Shown piece after piece: positions 45,168-54,263 of a stretch of DNA of 64,000 nt. The notes beneath the pieces were generated by a model. It was not told the origin of the DNA. It saw only the letters and a list, made by a program, of their open reading frames with translations, and did no database searches. The stretch spans positions 1,302,001 through 1,366,000 of the forward strand of contig NZ_AHCD03000044.1 in NCBI RefSeq assembly GCF_000238295.3, written 5' to 3'. Numbering within the stretch: the stretch's first letter is position 1; every line of letters starts with the position of its first letter. The translations under genes and the position numbers were made by a program. Origin of the DNA: Pseudoalteromonas rubra (GTDB lineage Bacteria; Pseudomonadota; Gammaproteobacteria; Enterobacterales; Alteromonadaceae).

Positions 45168-47057
45168 ATGTTTAGTGCGCTTAAATTTACAACTAAAATA
45201 ACACTGGCCGCTTCATTGGTGCTGGTGATCGTGCTCTCCCTTTTTACCGTGAACAACTTTATTCTGATGCGCTCACAAACGCAGGCTCAGCTGACCCTGG
45301 TATTGCAGGAAATCTCCGAGTCCGTGTCGCAAAACATTGCAAACTGGTTGAACGACAGACTGGATATTGTCAGTTCTGTTGCCAGCGGTCATCGTCGTGA
45401 TGATGCAACCGCAGATATATTGCGCCGGGTACAAACCGCGCATGAAGCCGGGCACTTCAAAAATACCTTCATTGGTACACCAGACGGCCAGTTCGTCCTG
45501 AACGACACGACGGTCGTGTTACCAAGTGATTTTGATGCCACCCAAAGGCCCTGGTATAAACTCGCAGAGCGTAAAAGAGACACCGCATTTACGACCCCTT
45601 ATATAGATGTAACCAGTAATGAGCTGACCATTACGGCAGTGGTGCCTATTATGAACAATGGTCGCTTCTCTGGTGTTGCCGGCGGCGACATAGATATGGC
45701 CACCATTACTGATATCGTCAATGAAATAGATTTTCTTGGTTATGGATATGGCTTTTTGCTAGACGCCGAAGGGCGGATCCTGAGCCACCCGGACACCCAG
45801 CTGAATGACAAACCAATGGTTGATTTATTCGGCACCAAATTACCGCTCACTGAAACATTCGCAGAGTTAGAAATCGATGGAAAAGAAAAGCTGGTTTCTT
45901 TTGTCGCAATGCGCGGCATCAAAAACGTAGATTGGTATTTAGGCGTAGTGATAGACAAAGAGATTGCCTACAGCTCCGTCGCTTCATTTCGCAATATGGC
46001 ACTAATCTATATGCTGGTGGGCGTAGTGGTCATAGTAGTGATGTTACAACTGCTGCTCAAATATCTGATGCGACCTATGGTTCACCTGAATGAGGCAATT
46101 AAAGACATAGCCCAGGGTGAAGGTGACCTGACACGTCGGCTGGATGTAGAAAACAACGATGAATTTGGTGAACTATCGAATTATTTCAATTTGTTTGTAG
46201 ACAAAATTCACGAGAGTATCTCTAAGGTCAAAGAAACCACACTGGCGCTTGAACAGGTTATGGCTGGGTTACAGTCCCAAACTCAGGGTGCCCTGGACAT
46301 TTATACTGAGCAAACCAAGCGTACCGACAGTGTCGCTACTGCAATTAACCAATTGTCATCCAGTGCGGTTGAGATTTCTAATAATGCCAAGCATGCGTCT
46401 GAACTTGCCACTGAAGCAAACAGCCTGTCGAGTCAGGGGCAGGTTGCATTAAATGCCAATATTGAAGAAATTGGTTCTCTCAGCGCTAAAATGCAAAAAG
46501 CACAATCAACAATTGATGGTCTGGATAAACTGACCGCAAGCATAGGTCAGGTGTTAGAAGTCATCAAAGGGGTTAGTGAGCAAACTAACCTGCTGGCACT
46601 CAATGCAGCGATAGAAGCGGCACGTGCGGGTGAGGCCGGTCGGGGCTTTGCCGTGGTTGCAGACGAAGTCAGACAGCTTGCACAGCGCACTCAGGAGTCG
46701 ACACAGGAAATTGAAAATACCATTGGTGAGCTGCAACAGGGCTCAGCATCGGCCGTTGCCGTGATGAAATCAAGTATTGATGATTCCAGTAACAGTGCAG
46801 AACAGGCCCAGTCTGCTGGAACTAAGATGCAGGAAGTTACTCACGCTATTGACTCTATTGATGGTGTGAATCATGCCGTTGCGAGCGCAACACAAGAGCA
46901 GAATGCAGTGATCCAGTCCCTTGACAGTGACATTCACGGGATAAGTGATTTATGTGTTGAGGGCAGCGACAGCCTGACAAAAACATTGCAAGAATGCCAG
47001 ACGCTAAAATTGCAATTTGATGAACTCGAAAATATGCTCGCCAAATTTAAAGTATAA
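45168..47057 (+). CDS. Methyl-accepting chemotaxis protein with dCache domain
   Basis: 629 aa. TM1 (about 10-32), periplasmic dCache_1 sensor (about 36-265; RPWYKLAERKRDTAFTTPYIDVTSNELTITAVVPI, the family's ligand-binding pattern for amino acids and similar small molecules), TM2 (about 278-300), HAMP (about 300-352), and a signalling domain with tip EQTNLLALNAAIEAARAGEAGRG. The final residues lack a CheR pentapeptide. Single gene with its own terminator. Ligand unknown. Confidence 0.92.
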   Translation: MFSALKFTTKITLAASLVLVIVLSLFTVNNFILMRSQTQAQLTLVLQEISESVSQNIANWLNDRLDIVSSVASGHRRDDATADILRRVQTAHEAGHFKNTFIGTPDGQFVLNDTTVVLPSDFDATQRPWYKLAERKRDTAFTTPYIDVTSNELTITAVVPIMNNGRFSGVAGGDIDMATITDIVNEIDFLGYGYGFLLDAEGRILSHPDTQLNDKPMVDLFGTKLPLTETFAELEIDGKEKLVSFVAMRGIKNVDWYLGVVIDKEIAYSSVASFRNMALIYMLVGVVVIVVMLQLLLKYLMRPMVHLNEAIKDIAQGEGDLTRRLDVENNDEFGELSNYFNLFVDKIHESISKVKETTLALEQVMAGLQSQTQGALDIYTEQTKRTDSVATAINQLSSSAVEISNNAKHASELATEANSLSSQGQVALNANIEEIGSLSAKMQKAQSTIDGLDKLTASIGQVLEVIKGVSEQTNLLALNAAIEAARAGEAGRGFAVVADEVRQLAQRTQESTQEIENTIGELQQGSASAVAVMKSSIDDSSNSAEQAQSAGTKMQEVTHAIDSIDGVNHAVASATQEQNAVIQSLDSDIHGISDLCVEGSDSLTKTLQECQTLKLQFDELENMLAKFKV

Positions 47058-47064
47058 TCCTTTT

Positions 47065-47092
47065 AAAGGCTGCATGATTGCAGCCTTTTTTA
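47065..47092 (+). terminator. Terminator after the dCache chemoreceptor
   Basis: AAAGGCTGCA-TGAT-TGCAGCCTTT followed by TTTT. Confidence 0.9.
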
Positions 47093-47140
47093 TTTATTGC
47101 ATCAAAATAAACAATTCCCTCCATGAATTATATATGACAG

Positions 47141-47158
47141 CTGTAACCTAACTGTATT
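47141..47158 (+). promoter_or_regulatory. Pho-box-like direct repeat upstream of the TonB2 operon
   Basis: CTGTAAC-CTAA-CTGTATT: two CTGT half-sites exactly 11 bp apart, the PhoB spacing, ~87 bp before the likely start of the operon. Overall match to the consensus is only 11 of 18, so weaker than the nptA site. Confidence 0.35.
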
Positions 47159-47244
47159 GTTAGCGCAACATGGGTGTCATTTAGGCACATTAGACTGCAC
47201 GCAATTCCAATATAGCAACAAGCAAATATTAAAAGGTGTATGCG

Positions 47245-47997
47245 ATGAAGTGCGTTAACCACTTGCTATTAGCAGGTATGGTCGCTGTTGCGGCTAATGC
47301 TCAGGCAAATGATCTGAACAAAGTCATTGACTCAAGTTCGGCAATCAATCAGTCCGCTCTACAGTCTCAAAATAAAATCAACTCGATTGCAGACGATATG
47401 CAGTCAAGATTACAAAAATTCAGAACGCTGAATAAAGAGATCGATGGCCTGGTAGTGTATAACGGCCAACTCGATAAGCAGATAAAAAATCAATTAGAAG
47501 AAATGGCTGCTATCAATGAGTCAATGGATCAGGTATCCGTGATCGAGCGTCAAATCACCCCTCTGATGATGCGCATGATCACAGGTCTTGATCAATTCGT
47601 TTCTTTGGATGTGCCGTTTTTGAAAGAAGAGCGTGCAGAGCGTATTGCTAAGCTACAGGCAATGATGGATCGCGCAGACGTTTCTTCCAGTGAAAAGTTT
47701 CGTCGTGTTTTAGAAGCCTATCAGGTAGAAGTTGAATACGGTCGCACGATTGAAGCGTATTCAGCTCTGTTAACTGTTGATGGTCAGGAACGCGAAGTTG
47801 ATATGCTGCGCATCGGACGTCTTGAACTTCTTTATGTAACGAAAGACGGCAGCAAAGCTGGTAGCTGGAACAAAGACAGCAAGTCATTCACAGCACTGCC
47901 AGACACCAATATCAGTCAAATCAACAAAGGTATCCGCATTGCACGTAAGCAACTTGCCCCGGATATGTTAACTCTGCCAATTCAGGCTGCAGAATAA
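47245..47997 (+). CDS. DUF3450 protein of the TonB2 operon
   Basis: 250 aa from the ATG at 47245 (AAGG upstream; the GTG at 47236 is less likely because the signal peptide MKCVNHLLLAGMVAVAANAQA begins at the ATG). The mature protein is a long helical/coiled-coil segment (about 25-130) and a C-terminal beta part with RIGRLELLYVTKDG, typical of DUF3450. Located first in the order DUF3450-TtpC-ExbB2-ExbD2-TonB2-TPR, as in V. cholerae VC1548-VC1543. Periplasmic; exact role in energising transport is not established. Confidence 0.85.
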   Translation: MKCVNHLLLAGMVAVAANAQANDLNKVIDSSSAINQSALQSQNKINSIADDMQSRLQKFRTLNKEIDGLVVYNGQLDKQIKNQLEEMAAINESMDQVSVIERQITPLMMRMITGLDQFVSLDVPFLKEERAERIAKLQAMMDRADVSSSEKFRRVLEAYQVEVEYGRTIEAYSALLTVDGQEREVDMLRIGRLELLYVTKDGSKAGSWNKDSKSFTALPDTNISQINKGIRIARKQLAPDMLTLPIQAAE

Positions 47998-48004
47998 GAG
48001 GTAT

Positions 48005-49378
48005 ATGATGAACTTTTTTAAATCTTTCAGCCTAAAAACCGTTATGGCAGCGACACTGGCGCTGTCGAGCTCCGCATTTGCAGCTGAGCAGGCAATGGAC
48101 CTGGATACGCTGTTGAAGCAACTTGAGCAAGGCCAGAGTGCACAAAATGCACAAAACGCCCAGCGTGAAGCTCAGTTCAAAGCACAGCAGAGTGAACAGG
48201 TAAGAATGCTTCGCGAGTTAACGTCTAACCGCGATGGTGAGCTAAATCGTTCAGAGCGTCTCGAAACTCAGTTTGAAGAAAACGAAATTAAACTAGGCAA
48301 CCTCAGCGATACGCTTTCAAAGCGCATGGGTTCACTAAAAGAGTTGTTTGGTGTTCTGCAGCAGGTTGCTGGCGATTCAAGCAACAAGTTCCGGACTTCA
48401 GTTGTTTCTGCAGAAATTCCTAACCGTAGCGCCTTTATGGACGATATGGCCAAACGTATGGGCTCAAGCACAAAGCTTGCTTCAATTGAAGATATTGAAA
48501 AGGTGTGGGTAGAGCTGCAGCGTGAAATGACGGAGCAGGGTAAAGTATCTCGTTATACCTCAGATGTTATTGTTGCTGGTGGTACTAAAACGCAAAAAGA
48601 AGTACTGCGTGTTGGTGCATTCAACCTGATTGCAGACGGTAAATACCTGTCTTATAACCCTGAAACTAACACATTGTCTGAACTAACGCGTCAGCCAACG
48701 GCTCGTTTCACACAAAGCGCTGCTGAGCTTCAGAGTGCACAATCTGGCATTGTTGATTTTGCCCTTGACCCGACTGGTGGCTCAATCCTGGGTCTGTTGG
48801 TTCAGGCGCCAAACACCAAAGAGCAGGTTGAGCAAGGTGGTGCAGTAGGTTATGTCATCCTTGGTGTTGGTCTGCTGGCATTATTGATTGCGCTAGAGCG
48901 TTTCGTATCACTGATGATTATGGGTGCTAAGATCAATCGCCAGCTGAAAGACTCTGTTGCTCGTGAAGACAACCCGCTGGGTCGTGTGATGAAAGTTAAA
49001 GAGCAATACCCTGATGTTGCATACGACACACTTGAACTGAAATTAAGCGAAGCAATTTTGCGAGAAATGCCAAAAATTACCCGTAACCTGACACTGATTA
49101 AAATCATCTCGGTAGTCGCGCCACTGTTGGGCCTGTTAGGTACCGTAACCGGTATGATTAACACCTTCCAGGCAATCACACTGTTCGGTACAGGTGACCC
49201 GAAACTAATGGCAGGTGGTATCTCTACGGCGTTGGTAACAACGGTACTGGGTCTGGTAGTGGCTATCCCAACCGTATTCCTTTATACCCTGCTTAACACA
49301 CGCTCTCGTAATCTGCTGCTTATCTTGCAAGAGCAAAGCGCTGGAATCATCGCTGAACGTAGCGAGAAAGGAGCGTAA
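48005..49378 (+). CDS. ttpC: TtpC, MotA/TolQ/ExbB-type protein of the TonB2 system
   Basis: 457 aa. Signal peptide (ending SSAFA), long periplasmic coiled coil (about 30-270; EQGQSAQNAQNAQREAQFKAQQSEQ), then a MotA/TolQ/ExbB domain with three membrane helices (about 275-450; APLLGLLGTVTGMINTFQAITLFGTGDP). In Vibrio TtpC is essential for TonB2-dependent transport. Seven bp after DUF3450. Confidence 0.92.
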   Translation: MMNFFKSFSLKTVMAATLALSSSAFAAEQAMDLDTLLKQLEQGQSAQNAQNAQREAQFKAQQSEQVRMLRELTSNRDGELNRSERLETQFEENEIKLGNLSDTLSKRMGSLKELFGVLQQVAGDSSNKFRTSVVSAEIPNRSAFMDDMAKRMGSSTKLASIEDIEKVWVELQREMTEQGKVSRYTSDVIVAGGTKTQKEVLRVGAFNLIADGKYLSYNPETNTLSELTRQPTARFTQSAAELQSAQSGIVDFALDPTGGSILGLLVQAPNTKEQVEQGGAVGYVILGVGLLALLIALERFVSLMIMGAKINRQLKDSVAREDNPLGRVMKVKEQYPDVAYDTLELKLSEAILREMPKITRNLTLIKIISVVAPLLGLLGTVTGMINTFQAITLFGTGDPKLMAGGISTALVTTVLGLVVAIPTVFLYTLLNTRSRNLLLILQEQSAGIIAERSEKGA

Positions 49379-49380
49379 TT

Positions 49381-49908
49381 GTGGTTCTTTTAGTAGATGC
49401 AATTAATGCGCTACGTGAGTTCCTAGATACAGGTGGCCAGGTTCTCCTGGTCATCGGACTGGTCACTTTTCTGATGTGGCTGTTGATCCTCGAACGTTTC
49501 ATGTTTGTTTTCGGCAAATTCAGAACTTATCGCAAAGATCTGCTGAATAGCTGGAGCAGCCGAGAGGAGAGAAACAGCTGGAATGCAGAGCAGATACGCC
49601 AGGCCATGATCTCACGAGCCGGTATTCAGCTTAACAGTAATCTGCCTTACATCAACGTGATGGTTGCCTTATGTCCGCTATTAGGTCTGCTAGGTACGGT
49701 CACCGGTATGATTGAAGTATTTAATGTAATGGCAATCACAGGTTCCGGCAGTGCGCGTTCGATGGCAGCCGGTGTGTCTAAAGCCACTATCCCAACAATG
49801 GCGGGAATGGTTGGCGCGCTTTCCGGGGTATTTGCCTCGACTTTCTTACAACGTAAGGCTAAGCGCGAAGTAGAACTGTTAGAAGACAAGCTGTTGCTTG
49901 ATCACTAG
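49381..49908 (+). CDS. exbB2: ExbB2, proton channel subunit of the TonB2 system
   Basis: 175 aa, three membrane helices, with CPLLGLLGTVTGMIEVFNVMAITGSG, the ExbB/TolQ signature. With ExbD it uses the proton motive force to energise TonB. GTG start 2 bp after ttpC, with AAGGAG before it. Its C-terminal domain is homologous to that of TtpC. Confidence 0.93.
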   Translation: MVLLVDAINALREFLDTGGQVLLVIGLVTFLMWLLILERFMFVFGKFRTYRKDLLNSWSSREERNSWNAEQIRQAMISRAGIQLNSNLPYINVMVALCPLLGLLGTVTGMIEVFNVMAITGSGSARSMAAGVSKATIPTMAGMVGALSGVFASTFLQRKAKREVELLEDKLLLDH

Positions 49909-49928
49909 AAAAGATTTGAGGAAACATA

Positions 49929-50339
49929 ATGAGAGCTCCATTAGCTAAGGTTTTTCAGGAAGAAGAAGCCGAAGAAATTAACATGACCCCGATGCTGGAC
50001 GTTGTATTTATCATGCTTATCTTCTTCATCGTAACGGCGTCGTTCGTTAAAGAAGCCGGTATCGATGTGAACCGCCCGGAAGCTGCAACAGCAGTCAAAA
50101 AGCAGCGTGCCAATATCCTGGTCGCGATTTCTGACAAAGGTGAAATTTGGATTAACAAACGCCAGGTTGATATTCGTGCTGTACAGGCAAATATTGAACG
50201 TCTTAAAGCGGAAAATCCTCAGGGAAGCGTTGTTATTCAGGCAGATAAAAAAGCAACGACTGACACCTTAATCAAGGTAATGGATGCATCTCGTGCCGCA
50301 GGCGCGTTTGATGTCTCAATTGCTGCACAGGAATCATAG
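49929..50339 (+). CDS. exbD2: ExbD2, proton channel subunit of the TonB2 system
   Basis: 136 aa, one N-terminal membrane helix (about 18-40) with the essential Asp in NMTPMLDVVFIMLIFFIVTASFV, then a periplasmic domain. Start ATG with GAGGAAA upstream. Confidence 0.95.
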   Translation: MRAPLAKVFQEEEAEEINMTPMLDVVFIMLIFFIVTASFVKEAGIDVNRPEAATAVKKQRANILVAISDKGEIWINKRQVDIRAVQANIERLKAENPQGSVVIQADKKATTDTLIKVMDASRAAGAFDVSIAAQES

Positions 50340-50348
50340 GATTAGAAA

Positions 50349-50954
50349 ATGCGTTACTTACTAGCACTCGTTATTGCAGGTATTGTGACTTTTTTCTTGT
50401 TTCTCGGTATGCAAGCACTGATCACAGGCGGTGAAGGCAAGATGGACGAGCCGGTAAAAGGCAACGTTCTAGACTTTGTACGCTTGAAAAAAGAAGAAAC
50501 AGTTCAGAAAAAAGAACGCAAACCACAAAAGCCGCCAACACCAAAAGAGCCGCCTCCGCCAATGGATGCACCGCAGATGCAAAGTAATAATCTCGATGCA
50601 GCTGGTGCGGACTTCAATTTCAGCGCAGATGTGGCAGCCGATGTAGACCTCGCAGGAGGCTTGGCGCTTGAATCCAGCGATGGTGAATATCTGCCAATCG
50701 TTAAAGTGGCACCTGTCTATCCAAGACGTGCACTTTCTCGCGGAATTGAAGGCTATGTCATCGTTGAGTTTATCGTAACCAAACAAGGCACAGTGAGAGA
50801 TCCGGTCGTCGTTAAAGCTGAGCCCGAGAACATTTTTGAACGTGCCGCAATGGATGCAGCGTTGAAATTTAAGTACAAGCCTCGTGTTGTGAACGGTGAA
50901 GCGGTGGAAGTAGCCGGAGTTCAGAACAAGATCTCATTCCAGATCAACGGCTAA
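50349..50954 (+). CDS. tonB2: TonB2, energy transducer
   Basis: 201 aa: N-terminal membrane anchor (about 4-22), a short proline-rich spacer (KPQKPPTPKEPPPPMDAP), and the C-terminal TonB domain (about 115-200; VAPVYPRRALSRGIEGYVIVEFIVTKQGTV). The spacer is short, as in Vibrio TonB2. It contacts the TonB box of outer-membrane receptors. Confidence 0.94.
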   Translation: MRYLLALVIAGIVTFFLFLGMQALITGGEGKMDEPVKGNVLDFVRLKKEETVQKKERKPQKPPTPKEPPPPMDAPQMQSNNLDAAGADFNFSADVAADVDLAGGLALESSDGEYLPIVKVAPVYPRRALSRGIEGYVIVEFIVTKQGTVRDPVVVKAEPENIFERAAMDAALKFKYKPRVVNGEAVEVAGVQNKISFQING

Positions 50955-50971
50955 CAGACAAAGGTGCGATT

Positions 50972-52276
50972 ATGAAACTATTTAAAAAAGCCCTGTTGGT
51001 AAGTGCACTGAGTTGTGCCGGTCTGGTGGCGCCAAGCCTGGTCTCGGTGTTACCCGGGGTAGACCTGGCTGTTGCTCATGCAGAAACTAAAACCAAGCGA
51101 GTTCCTGCACTGCGCGAAAAGGTTTACAGCCAGCTAGCACGTGCACAAAAACTGGCTGATGACGGTGATGTCAAAGCTGGCCTTGAGGTGCTCGACTCCA
51201 TTAAGGAACGCTCAGGTAGTATGAACTCTTACGAAATTGCCATGATGCACAATTTCTATGGGTTCATCTACTACAACGAAAACCAGCTTGATAAAGCCAT
51301 CGCTTCTTTTGAGTTGGTTGTCGCTGAGGAAGCGATCCCAGAATCATTGAGATTATCGACAACCTTCAGTCTGGCACAGCTGGCGATGGCAAATGGTGAT
51401 TACAAGGCAACGGTTGATTATTTAGACAGATGGAAGAAAATAAATACTCAACCAATTAAAAGTAATTACTACGTATTAAAAGCACAGGCTTTATACCAGG
51501 ATAAAAATTATCAATCAGCGGTAGAAAATATCAATATAGCTGTATCGTTAACAGAGAGTGAGGGAAATGTACCTAAGGAAAACTGGTTAGTTTTACAAAG
51601 GGCATTATATTACTCATTAAGTCAGCCGCAGAAGGTCGCTGATGTACTCGAAAAAATGGTTAAGCTGTTTGATAAGCCTGAATACTGGGTCCAGTTGGCG
51701 GGTATGTTTGGTGAGTTAGGCGAAGAGAAAAAGCAATTGGCTTTGCTGGAAACGGCTAAGCAGAGAGGCTTTATTCAAAAACGCAGTGACATTATTCAGC
51801 TCGCCCAGGTTTATCTGTTTAACGGTTTACCATACAAAGCCGCGGTAGCCTTGGATGAAGGTATTAAAAAAGGCGTGGTTGAAGGCAATGCCAAAAATTA
51901 CGCTTTTATAGCTGAGGCTTATGTACAGTCAAAAGATGAGAGTAAATCGATAGACTATTTTGTTAAGGCAGACAAAGATGTTAGCCATGGTAACTACCTA
52001 CAGCGCATAGCCGAAGTGTATATCAACCTGGAAAAGTTTGATGAGGCCGCAGATGCAGCCCGTAGCGCACTGGATAAAGGGGATCTGACCTTTGAATCAA
52101 ATGCGTATGTTGCACTGGGAATGGCACAGTATAACTTGAAAAACTTTGACGCCTCTATACTCGCATTTGAGCAGGCAGAAAAACACAAGAAGTCGGCTAA
52201 CCTTGCCAAGCAATGGATAAAATACGTTAAGCGAGAAAAAATTCACGCTGAAACGTTAAAGCAAGCTCTTTTATGA
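50972..52276 (+). CDS. TPR protein of the TonB2 operon
   Basis: 434 aa with a signal peptide (ending VAHA) and tetratricopeptide repeats over most of its length (for example YGFIYYNENQLDKAIASFELVVAEEAIP, AYVALGMAQYNLKNFDASILAFEQAEKHK). Periplasmic scaffold in the last position of the operon, as in V. cholerae VC1543. Followed by a strong terminator. Confidence 0.88.
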   Translation: MKLFKKALLVSALSCAGLVAPSLVSVLPGVDLAVAHAETKTKRVPALREKVYSQLARAQKLADDGDVKAGLEVLDSIKERSGSMNSYEIAMMHNFYGFIYYNENQLDKAIASFELVVAEEAIPESLRLSTTFSLAQLAMANGDYKATVDYLDRWKKINTQPIKSNYYVLKAQALYQDKNYQSAVENINIAVSLTESEGNVPKENWLVLQRALYYSLSQPQKVADVLEKMVKLFDKPEYWVQLAGMFGELGEEKKQLALLETAKQRGFIQKRSDIIQLAQVYLFNGLPYKAAVALDEGIKKGVVEGNAKNYAFIAEAYVQSKDESKSIDYFVKADKDVSHGNYLQRIAEVYINLEKFDEAADAARSALDKGDLTFESNAYVALGMAQYNLKNFDASILAFEQAEKHKKSANLAKQWIKYVKREKIHAETLKQALL

Positions 52277-52294
52277 TTTTATAATCGCAACACC

Positions 52295-52319
52295 AAAGCC
52301 GCCTTCGGGCGGTTTTTTT
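52295..52319 (+). terminator. Terminator after the TonB2 operon
   Basis: CCGCC-TTCG-GGCGG hairpin with an A-run before and a T7 run after. Confidence 0.92.
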
Positions 52320-52448
52320 ATGCCTGAAAAATAAAAGATCTTACCCTAAATAGATACTTTCATTTTTTTGAAAATAAACAGACACACAAATGAAATATAT
52401 GGTTTATATGATAACGCCAGCTCAAATAAACACTCAACGGAGAATAAA

Positions 52449-54173
52449 ATGAAACTTACTGGGTTATTCAAAGTAAGCCTTGTTACATCTGCACTTGTAC
52501 TAGCTGGTTGTGGCGGTGACATCGAAGTAACACCGACTGTAAATGATACAAGCGTTACAGATTCTAATAACACAACAACAAATAATAATACTAACACAGG
52601 CGGCGATAATTCCGGTGGTGATAATGGTGGTAACACTGATGGTGATAAAGAGCCAGGTGTTACTAACCCATGTGTAAGCCGCACAGTGGCTGGCACTGAA
52701 GTTCAGGGTGACTACCGCAACGAAAAGCATTGTTACTATGATACTTCATTCGCAAGTAAAGCATTAGAAATCACAGAAAACATTACATTCGATGCATTAC
52801 CTAATGGTGGCGCACACGTATTCGCCGGCGCACTGCTAATTGGTGAAAACTGTGACACTAGCACAGGTTGTACAGTGCCTGAGACTGGTCCTACTCTAAC
52901 AGTAAAACCTGGTGCAACTATGGCATTTGCTTCAGGTGAAGCGATTGTTCGCATTGCTCGTAGCGCTAAAATCATGGCCGAAGGTAATGCTGACGCACCG
53001 ATTACGTTTACATCAGCAAACGACATTGACGAATTTGATATCACTGGTTTCGGCCCGCAATTTGCGGACTGGGGCGGTATCATGATCAATGGTAAAGGTC
53101 TGACTAACCAGTGTAAGAACGAAGAGCGTGCAGCAGGTCTGTGTAACGCTAAAACAGAAGGTATCACCAGTCACTTCGGTGGTAGCGACAACGCAGACAG
53201 CAGCGGTAACATCAAGTACGCTAAAATTTTCTACGCAGGTTCAGGTCCTCGTGAAGGCGGCGTAGGTGATGACCTTAACTCTCTGACATTGAATGGTGTT
53301 GGTTCAGGTTCTAGCTTTGAGTTCCTTCATATTCACCAGGGCTTCGATGATGGTATTGAGTTCTTTGGTGGTGCAGCGAACCTTAAGAACATTGTAGTTA
53401 CAGATACCCAGGATGACTCTATCGATATCGATGCGGGCTGGCAGGGTAAAGCTCAGTTCATCTACATCAAGCACGGTACTATTAAAACCAAGAAAGACGT
53501 TAACTACACCGGCGAAGATGAAGATAAAAACAAGGTTGTTAAAACTATCGAAGCTGGCACCGAAGGCTTCATGGGTAACAATGGTTTTGAAACTGACGGT
53601 GAGAAAAACAAGGGAGAAGAGTACAACGACGTAACGCCTTCTAACCCAACTATCGCAAACGTTACTGTTGTAACGACTGACGGTAAGTCAATCCGTGATA
53701 ATGACCCTTCACAGGCTGCAACTTTTGACGATGCAATTCGTGGTCAGTACTACAACACACTGTTTGTTAAAGAAGAAAATGCAACAAATGCAACAGCTTG
53801 TCTTCACTTTAAAGACAGCGACGCAGCGCAAAACGCTGTTGATAACGTACTTAACTTCCACAGTTCTGTATTGGCTTGTGTGACTAATTTCACAGAGGGA
53901 AGTAAAGATCTTCCTGGTGAAACGCACACTGCTTGGTGGGATAACGACGCTGCTAGCATCATTCTTGACAAAAAAGGCGATGTACTGGCAGCTGATGGCT
54001 TCTCTACAAACACAGATTCTGCGGACATCACGATTGAAGCAAATGACCTGAAATCTCTCAATGATGATTTCTTCGAAGAAGTTGACTATGTAGGCGCAGT
54101 TTCAAGCGCTGATACGTCAAGCGCTTGGTACAATTGGGTTAAAGAAGCTCTTGAACTAGCTGACAAAGATTAA
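52449..54173 (+). CDS. Surface lipoprotein of right-handed beta-helix type, TonB-receptor partner
   Basis: 574 aa from the ATG at 52449 (AACGGAG upstream). Lipoprotein signal (MKLTGLFKVSLVTSALVLAGC; lipobox LAGC) followed by an Asn/Thr/Asp/Gly-rich linker (about 25-75). The main domain has the pattern TVKPGATMAFASGEAIVRIARSAKIMAEG, ITFTSA, WGGIMINGKG, then GTSHFGGSDNADSSGNIKYAKIFYAG and FFGGAANLKNIVVTDTQDDSIDIDAGWQGK, typical of a beta-helix family also common in Bacteroidetes beside TonB receptors. Probably binds substrate at the surface and hands it to the receptor encoded next. Cargo unknown. Confidence 0.8.
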   Translation: MKLTGLFKVSLVTSALVLAGCGGDIEVTPTVNDTSVTDSNNTTTNNNTNTGGDNSGGDNGGNTDGDKEPGVTNPCVSRTVAGTEVQGDYRNEKHCYYDTSFASKALEITENITFDALPNGGAHVFAGALLIGENCDTSTGCTVPETGPTLTVKPGATMAFASGEAIVRIARSAKIMAEGNADAPITFTSANDIDEFDITGFGPQFADWGGIMINGKGLTNQCKNEERAAGLCNAKTEGITSHFGGSDNADSSGNIKYAKIFYAGSGPREGGVGDDLNSLTLNGVGSGSSFEFLHIHQGFDDGIEFFGGAANLKNIVVTDTQDDSIDIDAGWQGKAQFIYIKHGTIKTKKDVNYTGEDEDKNKVVKTIEAGTEGFMGNNGFETDGEKNKGEEYNDVTPSNPTIANVTVVTTDGKSIRDNDPSQAATFDDAIRGQYYNTLFVKEENATNATACLHFKDSDAAQNAVDNVLNFHSSVLACVTNFTEGSKDLPGETHTAWWDNDAASIILDKKGDVLAADGFSTNTDSADITIEANDLKSLNDDFFEEVDYVGAVSSADTSSAWYNWVKEALELADKD

Positions 54174-54217
54174 TCTCTAAGATTACTTTGTTTTTAACTC
54201 AATAAGTATTTCGAACT

Positions 54218-54241
54218 AGGCGCATTGATTGCGCCTTTTTT
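54218..54241 (+). terminator. Terminator or attenuator between lipoprotein and receptor
   Basis: AGGCGCA-TTGAT-TGCGCCT followed by T6, in the 90-bp gap. Because the two genes are functionally paired, this hairpin may set a high lipoprotein to receptor ratio by partial read-through. Confidence 0.75.
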
Positions 54242-54263
54242 ACGAGTTTTATCAGGATTGCAA

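Noticed and set aside
48830..49900. TtpC C-terminal domain and ExbB2 as a recent duplication
   Set aside because: They share motifs because both belong to the MotA/TolQ/ExbB family; the same gene order exists in Vibrio, so it is ancient.
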